From Candidatus Competibacteraceae bacterium (lineage in GTDB: Bacteria; Bacteroidota; Bacteroidia; CAIKAF01): a stretch of DNA of 64,000 bases. Below are positions 1-9,030 of the stretch, in pieces (the stretch's first letter is position 1; each line of letters opens with the position of its first letter). The stretch is taken from NCBI GenBank assembly GCA_014879445.1, contig JACSSC010000032.1, forward strand, positions 1 through 64,000, given 5' to 3'. Position numbers and translations under genes: made by a program. The notes under the pieces are model-generated. The model saw nothing but the letters and a program-made list of their open reading frames with translations, searched no databases and was not told the origin of the DNA.

Positions 1-1
1 G

Positions 2-856
2 GGCTGGTACAGCACAGTAGGCGGTGGTCTTAATAACATGGCCAACAACAACAGCTTTGTAGGTGGAGGAGCATCAAACCGAGCTTCCGGATCGGCTTCA
101 ACCATTGGAGGCGGAACTGACAATACCGCTGTAGGTGCTGGTAGTGGGATATTAGGGGGATCTGGAAATACTGCAACCGGCATCAATAGTTGTGTGTTAG
201 GTGGCAGTAGCAATACGGCAAATGCAAGTCATGTTATGGTTTTTGGTCAGGGAGTTACGCCTTCCCAGAGCACTTCTCATAGGGTATATTTGTTTAATGG
301 AACCGCTCCCGGTCAATTGCTTTTAAATACACAAAGTAACCCATCATCACATGTGATTTATGCAGGTAATACAGCTCATCTGACCTTTGGAGGTACTTGG
401 ACAAATGCTTCTACCCGTATGGCCAAAGACAGATTTGTTCAACTCAATACCACAGATATTTTACAAAAAATTCAACAACTGCCTGTCGAGGGATGGTTTT
501 ATAAGAACACGGATGAATATCATATCGGACCTTATGCCGAAGATTTTCATCTAACATTTGGTACTGGTGTTCTTAATAGCCCTGATGCCGGTCGCACTTT
601 AGCTGCTTCAGATGTGGCAGGTGTTGCATTGCTTGGTATTAAAGATATTGCTTCGCAGTTTGAGCAATTAAAAGATCAAATCAATATCCAAATTGGTAAC
701 GCACAGGAGCATCAACTCGACATGACACAAAAAATTTCACAACTGCAAGATGAAAATCAGGAACTACGAATGCGAATTGATTCATTGGAAAATATGTTGC
801 AACAACTCTTGCAACACAATTCAAATATTTCACCAAATACGATTCCTGAAAAGTAA
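2..856 (+). CDS. Tail-fibre/adhesin-like protein with S74 chaperone domain (5' truncated)
   Basis: The reading frame is open to the window edge, so the true start lies upstream; the first in-window ATG is at 38. The N-terminal part is a run of short Gly/Asn-rich repeats (GGG-x-N-x-A-x-G pattern, up to about residue 70 from that ATG), as in YadA-type heads and phage tail fibres. Next comes a region like the peptidase S74 intramolecular chaperone of endosialidase (ASTRMAKDRF through HIGPYAEDFH). The last 50 or so residues form a heptad-like coiled coil. In Bacteroidota such proteins are usually annotated as tail fibre domain-containing proteins and are probably exported trimeric adhesins that process themselves. 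No phage genes lie nearby. The family call is firm; the role is inferred. Confidence 0.8.
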   Translation, partial: GWYSTVGGGLNNMANNNSFVGGGASNRASGSASTIGGGTDNTAVGAGSGILGGSGNTATGINSCVLGGSSNTANASHVMVFGQGVTPSQSTSHRVYLFNGTAPGQLLLNTQSNPSSHVIYAGNTAHLTFGGTWTNASTRMAKDRFVQLNTTDILQKIQQLPVEGWFYKNTDEYHIGPYAEDFHLTFGTGVLNSPDAGRTLAASDVAGVALLGIKDIASQFEQLKDQINIQIGNAQEHQLDMTQKISQLQDENQELRMRIDSLENMLQQLLQHNSNISPNTIPEK

Positions 857-1060
857 TATTGAAAATCAAAAATGCCAAAGGCATTGTGTACTACATTTCA
901 TACCCTTTGCCTGAAGCGACTTGCAACTGTATCTTAGATTATGGTTAAAGATTAAGAAAGCGAACCATTGCATGGATAATTAATGGTATCGAGAGTCAGG
1001 GTTTCATCTCTTACTATTTGTTACAAATCTCCACTAAATTGGGGCTCCCCGATAAATTAT

Positions 1061-1756
1061 TTAATGTCTGGATGAAATGATAATCGGTTTTACTACGAAA
1101 TTTCCATTTGCAAAATCAATTCTTAACAGATAAGTTCCCGGTGTTAAATCAGCTGCAGAAAATGAGATATCTTTTTGGCCGGAAATCGAAATTCCTCGAA
1201 CCATTTTTCCATGTGCATCCATTAGAATACCATATACCATCGCCTCATCAGAGTTGATATGGATATGTTCAGTAGATGGATTTGGATAAATACGAGCAGA
1301 CGAATTTACGATCTGTAATATGTTAAAGAAGCCAGATATATCAACATCGAGTTCTAAACTATCTGCAGGATACACATCGGGTAATACGGATGCAGGCCAA
1401 ACAATAATAACATTGCCACCAATGCGCATCTCCTGCGGTTGCACATCAAGCATAAGAGTGTCTTCGTAACCTGTATTCGAAGGAACCAGCACGCCGATGG
1501 TTGTGCTGTAAAACAATCGTGGCGGTTGAAAGGTGCTGATCATAGAGTCGGTCAGTACGTAAAAATCAATGACACCCTGCCAGTTTACACTATTGGTTTG
1601 AGCTGAGTCGAAGGCCAGTACTTTTACAGGAATTTCCATAATCCCATTCATTGGGGCCAATTGTATGGTATTGGTTGTGTCAAGTTTTAAATACGTTTGT
1701 CCTTGAATGTTAAGCCCCAACAACAAGAATATCAATAAGCCAAAATACTTTTTCAT
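1061..1756 (-). CDS. Secreted protein with T9SS type A sorting domain
   Basis: The 231-aa product starts with a clear Sec signal peptide (MKKYFGLLIFLLLGLNIQGQ). The middle is a beta-rich domain with no motif I recognise. The last 80 or so residues carry the T9SS type A sorting tail, beginning at ARIYPNPSTEHIHI and ending in a strand pattern typical of these tails. It should therefore cross the inner membrane by Sec and reach the surface or medium by the type IX system. It stands alone on the minus strand between two plus-strand genes. Function beyond export is unknown. Confidence 0.85.
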   Translation of the reverse strand: MKKYFGLLIFLLLGLNIQGQTYLKLDTTNTIQLAPMNGIMEIPVKVLAFDSAQTNSVNWQGVIDFYVLTDSMISTFQPPRLFYSTTIGVLVPSNTGYEDTLMLDVQPQEMRIGGNVIIVWPASVLPDVYPADSLELDVDISGFFNILQIVNSSARIYPNPSTEHIHINSDEAMVYGILMDAHGKMVRGISISGQKDISFSAADLTPGTYLLRIDFANGNFVVKPIIISSRH

Positions 1757-1855
1757 ATCTGTTTTCTCTTGAATACCAAAGATACATGTTAATTCATTTA
1801 ATAGTTATATGTAAATTGCAAACACATTACGTGAGTAAATCTAATAATTTGCAAC

Positions 1856-3301
1856 ATGAATATACTAAAAGAGCTTGTAAATCAATTAAATAAAGAAGAA
1901 ATTAGGGTTTATAAATATTACGCTGAAAGAATGAGGTGGGATGTTTCTCGTAAAGATTTGGAATTGTTTGCTCATTATAAGAAATCAGGTCATGATGTTG
2001 ATGATGCGGAGCTTTCAAAATTGATGTATGGCAAAGCAGGGATGAATGCTTTTTCACGTTTAAAAAATCGGCTTACTGAAGAAATTCACAAGTCGTTAGT
2101 GATTGATAATATTGAAAAAAACAAGTCGCTGCAAACGTATTTTCTTATGTGTGTATATCAGTATCATTTGTCGAAGCGAAACTATAAGTTGGCATTTAAT
2201 TATTTAAAAAAAGCGCGGAAGGCAGCTAACGAAACAGAGCAGTATGATATACTGGATACGATTTATGGTGAAATGATAAAGATTTCAAGAGAGCTATTGG
2301 AGTTGAATCCGGCAGAATTAATCGAAGAGCGGGGAAAGAATTTGGAACGACTTAATAGTTTGCGTAAAGTGGATGAAATTTTGGCGTTATTGAGTTATCG
2401 CTTAAAGCGAACGCAGAATATTGGAGAGCAGGGCAACAATGCAGGATTGTTTGATGAGGCACTGCAGATTTTTACTGGGAATGCAGATTATTCTACTCCT
2501 CAGTTTAGATTGCGTATTCATAAAGCCATTAGTCAGTTGCTGATTCAATCAAAAGATTATCCTAATCTGGAACTATGGATTAAGAGAAACATAGCATTGT
2601 TTGAAGAGGAACAGGTGTTTTCACGGCATAATCCTGAGGCACATCCTGAAATGATGGTTTACCTGATTAATGCTCTAAACGCACAAAAAAAGTATGAGGA
2701 AGCGTTGACATACAGCCATACATTGTTTAGATTGATACAAGACGCGCCTGTCTCAATTCGCAGCAAATTTCTTTATTTTTATTATCAAGGATTGGTTGCT
2801 TCTTATCAGGTACTTAATCGCAAAAAAGCCATTGATACACTGCTCGAAATGCAACACTCACCGGTGCTAAATACCAATGATTTTTATGACATGTTTATTT
2901 ATACCAATTTGGCCATATTATATTTTGATGAAGGAAAATATTCTTTGAGTTCAAAAAATTTAAATAAGGTTTATCGCAATTCATATTACGAACAGACCGA
3001 TTCGGCACTTAAAACTGCACTGTATGCATTGGAATTGTTGATTCGATTTGAAATGGACGATTGGGATTTGCTTGAGTACCGATTAGGACAAATTAAAAAA
3101 GATATACGAAAATGGGGTAATCTAGATACACGTGAAGCCAAGACCATATCATTGTTGGATAAGATTATTAAATCGAAAGATCCTAAACAGGATAAAAAAC
3201 TATATAAAGCAGTAACACAGTTTGTGAACGAAACGCCATATGATGCATCGGATATGGTGGACGTGAATCAATGGATGAAAAAAAAGATTGGTTTTAAATA
3301 A
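1856..3301 (+). CDS. Conserved helical-repeat protein, function unknown
   Basis: A 481-aa cytoplasmic protein with no signal peptide or membrane segment. It is rich in Leu, Lys, Tyr and Glu and looks all-helical, with repeated helix pairs (for example around residues 90-150 and 270-420) that suggest a TPR-like solenoid. It resembles long hypothetical proteins seen in other Bacteroidota, but I know no assigned role. The ATG at 1856 follows a short AT-rich leader. A scaffold or protein-binding role is only a guess from the fold. Confidence 0.75.
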   Translation: MNILKELVNQLNKEEIRVYKYYAERMRWDVSRKDLELFAHYKKSGHDVDDAELSKLMYGKAGMNAFSRLKNRLTEEIHKSLVIDNIEKNKSLQTYFLMCVYQYHLSKRNYKLAFNYLKKARKAANETEQYDILDTIYGEMIKISRELLELNPAELIEERGKNLERLNSLRKVDEILALLSYRLKRTQNIGEQGNNAGLFDEALQIFTGNADYSTPQFRLRIHKAISQLLIQSKDYPNLELWIKRNIALFEEEQVFSRHNPEAHPEMMVYLINALNAQKKYEEALTYSHTLFRLIQDAPVSIRSKFLYFYYQGLVASYQVLNRKKAIDTLLEMQHSPVLNTNDFYDMFIYTNLAILYFDEGKYSLSSKNLNKVYRNSYYEQTDSALKTALYALELLIRFEMDDWDLLEYRLGQIKKDIRKWGNLDTREAKTISLLDKIIKSKDPKQDKKLYKAVTQFVNETPYDASDMVDVNQWMKKKIGFK

Positions 3302-3379
3302 TTTTTTTTACGAGTGAGTTGATGTTGTAAATCATTAGAAACTCCTATTGTGAGTAAAAAATATATTTTAATGCTAAGA

Positions 3380-3862
3380 TTAAATTTTACAGATTTTATC
3401 AATGATAGCACTTGTGGAGTATCCATTAACAAATGGAATTGTTTGAACTTGCCCACCGTATGATTTTACAAAATCAGCGCCGACAATTTGATTGATTTGA
3501 TAATCGCCACCTTTGGTAAGTATATCGGGCGTAATTTGATGTATGATATTTTCAGGGGTATCTTCATTAAAAAGTATGATTGCATCTGTGCAATGCAGTG
3601 CAGCTAATAATAATGCACGGTCGTAATGTGGCATAATGGGTCTTGACATCCCCTTGAGTCGCTTTACGGATTCGTCTGAATTAAGCCCAATAACAAGGCG
3701 TTCTCCAAGTGATGCAGCTTGTTCAAGATATGTGATATGACCTGCATGTAGGATATCAAAGCATCCATTGGTGAAAACAATCCGGTCGCTCTGGAATTTC
3801 CACATGGCGAGCTGTTTTCTTAGAGTATCAATACTCATAACTTTTTGGCTTGTACTGATCAT
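3380..3862 (-). CDS. rfaE2: D-glycero-beta-D-manno-heptose 1-phosphate adenylyltransferase
   Basis: A 160-aa nucleotidyltransferase that adds AMP to heptose 1-phosphate for ADP-heptose, the inner-core LPS precursor. The NGCFDILHAGH stretch holds the HxGH nucleotide-binding signature at residues 39-42, and the C-terminus has the STSAIIDKI end usual for this family. It is the stand-alone adenylyltransferase half, not the HldE kinase fusion. A longer frame upstream overlaps the preceding gene; the ATG at 3862, five bases after that gene's stop, or the ATG at 3838, is the more likely start. It follows a flippase-like gene and panD on the same strand. The partner kinase rfaE1 is not in the window. 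Confidence 0.9.
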   Translation of the reverse strand: MISTSQKVMSIDTLRKQLAMWKFQSDRIVFTNGCFDILHAGHITYLEQAASLGERLVIGLNSDESVKRLKGMSRPIMPHYDRALLLAALHCTDAIILFNEDTPENIIHQITPDILTKGGDYQINQIVGADFVKSYGGQVQTIPFVNGYSTSAIIDKICKI

Positions 3863-3867
3863 GCTTA

Positions 3868-4893
3868 TTAGGATTTGTTGTAAATGGGTAATGCGATAAC
3901 TGAGAATATGCCCAACATGATAATTAATAGAGTTTGAGATGCCCAAATGATCCAACCTAGTGCAAGCCCAATTCCCGGATCAATTTTTCCAAATAATGGA
4001 ATGTGCAATACGGCAGCTACAACAACTGGGAAAATACCGATTCCGCCGGGTACAATAATTGTAGCTATGGAGCCCCCAACCATAATGGTTAGTCCTGCCA
4101 AATAGGAAATGTTGGCTGTTTCAGGTAATGAAAGAAAACAAATATAAGTCATCATGAAATACATGAACCATATAAACAAGGTATGTATTATGAAAGTGAT
4201 TTTATGTTTAACTCGGATAGCAGAACGAAGCCCTTCCCAAAATCCTTTGAGTAACTGAATAAATTTTGCATATATCTTACCGATAAAAGGATGCGATCTG
4301 AGCAGATAAAGTGTGGCAAATAGAATAAGCATACTACCGGCAATAATCCATTTAATGTTTTGTTGCCAAAATCCTGGAGGAGCATTGTCATCAATATGGT
4401 TTGATGTGGGTTGTAAGTTCTTAAAATTCTCAAGAATCGAATCAATATGTCCGCTCATCAAAAGATAAGTGATTCCCATAATAACAAGCAACATAATGAT
4501 ATCTATGGCTCTTTCAGCAACGACAGTTCCGAACGATTTTTCGAAAGGAATTTTTTCATATTTATGCAGGGTGGCGCAGCGTGTAACTTCCCCTAATCGG
4601 GGCACAGCCATATTGGCAAAATACATACTCATAACTGCAAAAAAGAGATTGGGCTTTCTAGGAGAATAGCCAAATGGCTCAATAATTTGCCCCCATCGTA
4701 GTGAACGGCTCAAATGACTGAGCCCGCCAAAAATGATAGAAACAACTAACCAAAAATAATTGGCCTTGTTGATACTGTCCCAAAATTGTTTTTTGTCTTC
4801 TTCCGAAAGATTATGCCAAAACCAAGCAATTACGGCAAAACCTAAACTGATAAACAGAAGAATTTTAAGCAGTGAAAGAATTTTTTTTTTCAC
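3868..4893 (-). CDS. Flippase-like integral membrane protein (LPG synthase TM-domain/YbhN family)
   Basis: A 341-aa protein with about eight hydrophobic segments. It matches the family named for the transmembrane part of lysylphosphatidylglycerol synthase (AglD/YbhN, PF03706): conserved features include the RSLRWGQII stretch near residue 65 and the glycine-rich VPGGIGIFP segment near residue 280. These proteins are thought to move or modify lipid-linked molecules; substrates are mostly unknown. The start codon is GTG. It lies 5 bp after panD and 5 bp before rfaE2, which suggests one operon and perhaps a link to LPS, but the pairing may be chance. Confidence 0.82.
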   Translation of the reverse strand: MKKKILSLLKILLFISLGFAVIAWFWHNLSEEDKKQFWDSINKANYFWLVVSIIFGGLSHLSRSLRWGQIIEPFGYSPRKPNLFFAVMSMYFANMAVPRLGEVTRCATLHKYEKIPFEKSFGTVVAERAIDIIMLLVIMGITYLLMSGHIDSILENFKNLQPTSNHIDDNAPPGFWQQNIKWIIAGSMLILFATLYLLRSHPFIGKIYAKFIQLLKGFWEGLRSAIRVKHKITFIIHTLFIWFMYFMMTYICFLSLPETANISYLAGLTIMVGGSIATIIVPGGIGIFPVVVAAVLHIPLFGKIDPGIGLALGWIIWASQTLLIIMLGIFSVIALPIYNKS

Positions 4894-4898
4894 GCAAA

Positions 4899-5249
4899 TT
4901 ACGTTAGTCGGTTTGTTGCAGTATCGGGAAATACAAGTGAGGGTGCATGAGTTTTTGCTTTCTCAAAATCCATCCAGCAATATGATACTATCAGAATAAT
5001 ATCACCAACCTGTACTCTTCGTGCCGCAGCGCCATTGAGGCAAATTACACCACTGTTTCTTGGCCCTTTTAATACATAGGTTTCAAATCTTTCTCCGTTG
5101 TTGTTGTTCAGGATGTGTACCTTTTCGTTCTCAATCAGGTTGGCTGCTTCCATGAGCGATTCGTCAATGGTTACACTCCCAATATAATTCAAATTGGCTT
5201 CTGTAACGGTTACACGGTGTAATTTCGATTTTAATACTTCAATCATCAT
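4899..5249 (-). CDS. panD: Aspartate 1-decarboxylase
   Basis: A pyruvoyl enzyme that makes beta-alanine from aspartate for pantothenate and coenzyme A. With the ATG at 5249 the product is 116 aa, close to the usual 115-126. The self-cleavage site Gly24-Ser25 lies in YIGSVTID, exactly where it sits in the E. coli enzyme. The SKLHRV start motif, the [11 protein letters not shown] segment and the [13 protein letters not shown] segment are all present. A TTG at 5258 in the same frame is less likely than either ATG (5249 or 5246). It is the first gene of the panD-flippase-rfaE2 run. Confidence 0.95.
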   Translation of the reverse strand: MMIEVLKSKLHRVTVTEANLNYIGSVTIDESLMEAANLIENEKVHILNNNNGERFETYVLKGPRNSGVICLNGAAARRVQVGDIILIVSYCWMDFEKAKTHAPSLVFPDTATNRLT

Positions 5250-5298
5250 ATAAAGCAAAGGTAAATCATTCTTTATTAAAACAAAATTGTAAGAGATA

Positions 5299-6279
5299 TT
5301 ACCGGAATTGGCCTAAAAATCGAAGGTCGTTTTCATAAAAAAGGCGAATATCTTTAATCTTGTATCGCAGCATAGCTAAACGTTCAACGCCCACACCAAA
5401 AGCATAACCCGAATAGATATCAGCATCAATATTGCAATTTCGCAACACATTGGGGTCAACCATGCCACAACCTAAAATTTCCATCCATCTAAAAACACCA
5501 TTTACTTCCCAACCTATATCCATTTCTGCGCTGGGCTCAGTAAATGGGAAGTAGGAGGGACGAAAGCGAATTTGTACTTCTTTTCCAAAAAAAGCATGAA
5601 CAAAATAATAAAGCACATCTTTCAAATCAGCAAATGATACATTTTTTTCAATACACATACATTCGATTTGATGAAATACAGGTGAGTGTGTAGCATCACT
5701 ATCGCAACGGTAAACACGACCGGGTGAGATAAATCGTAGTGGAGGTGTTTCGGTTTCGAGTGTGCGAACCTGAATGGATGATGTATGTGTGCGTAATACC
5801 ATTTTGTCTTCGCGACTAATGAAAAAAGTATCTTGCATATCACGAGCAGGATGATCTTCAGGAAAATTCAATGCTGTGAAATTGTGCCAATCATCTTCCA
5901 TCTCCGGGCCATCTTTTACAGAAAACCCAATACGTTCAAATAATCCAATTACTTCTTCCATCACTAATGAAATGGGATGATGTGATCCGACTTCAAATTG
6001 TCGGGATGGAAGCGTGAAATCAAATGCAACGGGCTTGGTTTGTTTGTTTAGATTTTCTTGTAATGCCTGAAGTTTTTGAAGTGCTGACTGTTTTAGCAAA
6101 TTCAAGGGAGCACCAATGCTTTTGCGTGATTCAGGTGGCAATTCTCTGAATCGGTCAAAAAAGGATTGAATAACACCATTTTTTCCGGTAAATTCTCTTC
6201 TAAATTTCTCGATGTCTTGTTGACATGTAGCCGTGAATGTAGCTACCTGCTCATTTATTATTTCAATCTCTTTAAGCAT
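5299..6279 (-). CDS. pheS: Phenylalanine--tRNA ligase alpha subunit
   Basis: Class II aminoacyl-tRNA synthetase subunit that joins phenylalanine to tRNA-Phe together with PheT. The N-terminal 85 residues form the tRNA-binding coiled coil; the catalytic core follows with motif 2 ([19 protein letters not shown]) and motif 3 ([14 protein letters not shown]) near the C-terminus. The frame is open to 6351, but the extra 24 residues do not look conserved. The ATG at 6279 gives 326 aa, the normal length. pheT is not adjacent, which is common in Bacteroidota. Confidence 0.95.
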   Translation of the reverse strand: MLKEIEIINEQVATFTATCQQDIEKFRREFTGKNGVIQSFFDRFRELPPESRKSIGAPLNLLKQSALQKLQALQENLNKQTKPVAFDFTLPSRQFEVGSHHPISLVMEEVIGLFERIGFSVKDGPEMEDDWHNFTALNFPEDHPARDMQDTFFISREDKMVLRTHTSSIQVRTLETETPPLRFISPGRVYRCDSDATHSPVFHQIECMCIEKNVSFADLKDVLYYFVHAFFGKEVQIRFRPSYFPFTEPSAEMDIGWEVNGVFRWMEILGCGMVDPNVLRNCNIDADIYSGYAFGVGVERLAMLRYKIKDIRLFYENDLRFLGQFR

Positions 6280-6421
6280 CTGTTGCCTTAAAATTTGGGT
6301 GTAAAGGTAATCAACTGTCTGAAATGCCCTAAATCTGACATGGTTTTTCAATTAAATGAAAAAAAATTTGCATGCAAAAGAAAAACATTGTATTTTTAGC
6401 TTTTGTAAATCAATACAAAGT

Positions 6422-6778
6422 ATGAGAAAGTTATTATTGTTTACACTACTTATTGGGAGCATTTTCTCCTTTTCATCTTGTTATCAAGATCCTGATTACG
6501 GAGTTGGAATTGTTACCGTATTAGATGCCAATGATTTTCGTGTTGCTTCAGCCGAGGTGGTATTGTCGCAACCCGGTCAAAACGGACAAGGAATTATACT
6601 TGTTCAAGGATATACTGACCCGAACGGAGAGTTTAAATACACACATGAACCGCCACAAACTGATTTGGCAACTGAAGTGATTTTGAATGTTTCTGTTCAA
6701 AAAGATAATGCCATTGGTGCCGGAATTATTCGCATAAAACCCAATGAGGTTGCAACGGTTACCGTTCGCATTTATTGA
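6422..6778 (+). CDS. Small lipoprotein
   Basis: A 118-aa product with a lipoprotein signal peptide; the lipobox ends FSFSSC, so Cys would be acylated near residue 20. The mature part looks like a single beta-sandwich domain with a DPNGEFKYTH turn, similar to the carboxypeptidase-regulatory or prealbumin-like folds common in Bacteroidota lipoproteins. The frame extends upstream to 6356, but the ATG at 6422 starts the signal peptide directly. It overlaps the convergent neighbour's stop by a few bases. Function unknown. Confidence 0.75.
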   Translation: MRKLLLFTLLIGSIFSFSSCYQDPDYGVGIVTVLDANDFRVASAEVVLSQPGQNGQGIILVQGYTDPNGEFKYTHEPPQTDLATEVILNVSVQKDNAIGAGIIRIKPNEVATVTVRIY

Positions 6779-7125
6779 TATTCTTCAAAGTAGCGAATGA
6801 TGGCTTCCTGTATAAGACGGTTCTGCTGAGACGCTTGAATATTTGGCAGTTTATCTGTGGGTAAATAATGAGGCCATCCATCTTCATCCCTTTTCTCAAA
6901 AACATAATAGCCAAAGATGCTTAATAGCTTGCAAACAGCAATATGCAACACTTCTGTTTTTTGTTGCTTGTCTAATGATTCAGGTACGTATTTTAATTCC
7001 TGCAATCCAATTAAAAACAGGATTCCATTGGTGTCCAAATCTTCGCCAAATCGTTGATCCAAATTCGATTTCAAATTAGCCCATTTTTGCTGAAATGTGA
7101 AGTCGTCACTTAATATAGTTTGCAT
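6772..7125 (-). CDS. Conserved hypothetical protein
   Basis: A 117-aa soluble, acidic, mostly helical protein starting MQTILSDDFTFQQKW. It looks like a small protein family found in Bacteroidota next to housekeeping genes, without a known role. The ATG at 7125 is preferred over a TTG at 7149 because the latter would overlap the divergent gene's start. The 5' ends of this gene and the CvpA-like gene lie only 17 bp apart, so at least one promoter must sit inside the other gene. Confidence 0.65.
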   Translation of the reverse strand: MQTILSDDFTFQQKWANLKSNLDQRFGEDLDTNGILFLIGLQELKYVPESLDKQQKTEVLHIAVCKLLSIFGYYVFEKRDEDGWPHYLPTDKLPNIQASQQNRLIQEAIIRYFEEYQ

Positions 7126-7142
7126 ATGCTTATCTTCGTGTC

Positions 7143-7634
7143 GTGTCAAATGTAGATATTTTTTTTGCAGTATTTTTCATTATTGCAGCTATTCTTGGAT
7201 ACAAAGCAGGCATTGTTCGTATGCTTTTAGGATTGTTGGGAATACTGCTTGGCATGTTTTTGCTCTATTATTACAGGCAATCTTTTTTAATACATGCTCA
7301 AGAATTAGCCGAACAGTATCCATATCTGTCTTTATTCATACTATCATTTTATCTGATTGGTTGCTCAGTATTGTTTATTTATATCGCTATACTCATTGAA
7401 AAATTTTTGAAACTTGTTTTTTTGAATTGGGTTAACCGATTGGTGGGAGCATTGGCTGCTGTCCTGATTACAATTGCCATGATTTCTTCTGTATTGATTG
7501 TATTGGTGAGGTTCCCATCCCACAAGCCCATGGTTTCTAGAACTCAATTACAATCATCGGTGGTGGCAAAAATGGTTTTTTGGGCTGAAGCACGGTGGTT
7601 TTATTTCCCCAATTCTGAAGATTCATTACAATGA
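7143..7634 (+). CDS. CvpA family membrane protein
   Basis: A 163-aa protein with four strongly hydrophobic segments and the N-terminal pattern VDIFFAVFFIIAAILGYKAG, matching the CvpA family (colicin V production/septal membrane proteins). These inner-membrane proteins have been linked to envelope homeostasis. The start codon is GTG at 7143; no in-frame ATG lies before the conserved first helix. The amidase gene follows 10 bp later, so the two are probably co-transcribed and both act at the cell envelope. Confidence 0.8.
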   Translation: MSNVDIFFAVFFIIAAILGYKAGIVRMLLGLLGILLGMFLLYYYRQSFLIHAQELAEQYPYLSLFILSFYLIGCSVLFIYIAILIEKFLKLVFLNWVNRLVGALAAVLITIAMISSVLIVLVRFPSHKPMVSRTQLQSSVVAKMVFWAEARWFYFPNSEDSLQ

Positions 7635-7644
7635 TGAAACTTAT

Positions 7645-8931
7645 ATGAGATACCATAAACTAATATATCTGCTACATCTTTTTTGTATCGTTGTTTCTTT
7701 TCAGCTGCTGAATGCCCAGCATATTTCTTATCACGATTCCATTTTTTTTAAGCAAGGTATGCTACTCGATGAAACGTATGCAACTCAACGAATTCGATTG
7801 ACGCCTGATACTATTTTCTTATTAGATAAACAGGGTAAAGTATGGGAAAAAATACCTTGCAATCAGTTACCTGTTGTGTTGCAACAGATTCGTTTGACAA
7901 GTGCTTCGTGGCCTCTCGATAATGTAGCCGACCTATATGAAAAACAATATCAAGAACATAAATCAGAAGTGTCCGGCATTTTTACAGGTGTTCGTATTGC
8001 TCTTGATCCGGGGCATTTTGCACATACAAGCCAAATGGCCCAGTGGGAAAAGAAATATGTTAGAGCTAAAGATAGTTTAGGTGTCGTGCAATTTATTTTT
8101 GAAGCAAATTATACCTGGAAAACAGCTAGAATTTTGCAGGATATGATTGAGCGTGAAGGCGGAAACGTCATGTTGACTAGGGGTTTCCAACTCTCTGCGT
8201 TGGGAATAACAGCGACGGAATGGTTAGATGGTGATTGGAGAAAATCAGTTGATGAGGCATTGCAAAAGAAATGGATTGATGCGGATATACATCAATCCAT
8301 TTTAAAACTAAAAGATTCGAAGCAGATAATCCGAAATTTTTTCAGAGCCCACGAAATGCAGGTTCGTGCTGAACAAATCAATCAGTTTCAACCACATTTA
8401 ACTTTGAGTATTCACTATAATGTAGAAGAAACCAATGTGCCTGATAAGAATGGACATCATTGGTTGCATAATAATAATTATTCTATGGTTTTTGTACCTG
8501 GCGCCTATGCAAAAGATGAGTTGGATAAACCGGCAGATCAACGCTCATTTGTGTATCAAAATTTCACCGGCCAGATTTCATTATCGCTGATAGCAGCCCG
8601 GATTTTTGAAAAAATGATTTCTGATAGTTTGCGGGTCGGTCCTGTATCTTTATCCGATGCAAGCCGGTTGAAATATTTATCGGATTATTCCATAGCAGAC
8701 AGCACCGGAGTGTATCATCGTAATTTGGCCATATTGCGAATGGTACGCTATCCAATTATTTTGCTGGAGCCATTTTTGCAGGATCATGCCGAGGAATTTT
8801 ATCGGTTGCAGCAATTGAATTGTCGGTATATTACCAAGCAAAACGATACTTTATGGCTTCCATGCCGGATATTGGAAACGGCTCAAACGTATTATCATGC
8901 CTTAGTTTTATGGCGTGAGACCATCCGCTGA
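7645..8931 (+). CDS. N-acetylmuramoyl-L-alanine amidase-like exported protein
   Basis: A 428-aa protein with a Sec signal peptide (first 25 residues, ending LLNAQ). It carries the zinc amidase (Amidase_3) pattern: DPGH with His124, Glu153 in EANYT, His257 in SIHYN and Glu375 in LLEPF. These are the three zinc ligands and the catalytic Glu of enzymes that cut the bond between muramic acid and the stem peptide. There is a long insertion between Glu153 and His257, and no SPOR or LysM domain. The family is clear; the exact substrate is inferred. Confidence 0.83.
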   Translation: MRYHKLIYLLHLFCIVVSFQLLNAQHISYHDSIFFKQGMLLDETYATQRIRLTPDTIFLLDKQGKVWEKIPCNQLPVVLQQIRLTSASWPLDNVADLYEKQYQEHKSEVSGIFTGVRIALDPGHFAHTSQMAQWEKKYVRAKDSLGVVQFIFEANYTWKTARILQDMIEREGGNVMLTRGFQLSALGITATEWLDGDWRKSVDEALQKKWIDADIHQSILKLKDSKQIIRNFFRAHEMQVRAEQINQFQPHLTLSIHYNVEETNVPDKNGHHWLHNNNYSMVFVPGAYAKDELDKPADQRSFVYQNFTGQISLSLIAARIFEKMISDSLRVGPVSLSDASRLKYLSDYSIADSTGVYHRNLAILRMVRYPIILLEPFLQDHAEEFYRLQQLNCRYITKQNDTLWLPCRILETAQTYYHALVLWRETIR

Positions 8932-8951
8932 CCTAACTTTCGGCTATCCGT

Positions 8952-8983
8952 TTTGGGTTTTTAATCTGAATATTCTACTTTTG
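8952..8983 (+). promoter_or_regulatory. Bacteroidota-type promoter for hppA
   Basis: TTTG (8952-8955), a 20-base spacer and TACTTTTG (8976-8983) match the -33 TTTG and -7 TAnnTTTG consensus of the primary sigma factor in this phylum. It lies 47 bases before the hppA ATG at 9031. This is a sequence match only. Confidence 0.65.
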
Positions 8984-9030
8984 CCGTCCTTAATAACTGC
9001 TGATTTATTAATAATAAAGAAATTGTAAGC

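Noticed and set aside
2-856. Prophage tail fibre
   Set aside because: The S74 domain occurs in phage fibres, but no phage structural or lysis gene follows; Bacteroidota carry such proteins as stand-alone exported proteins.
857-1060. Terminator or small RNA at hairpins 871-885 and 1041-1050
   Set aside because: AATGCC-AAA-GGCATT has no T run after it and GGGGCTCCCC has a 2-base loop; neither is convincing in a 204-bp gap.
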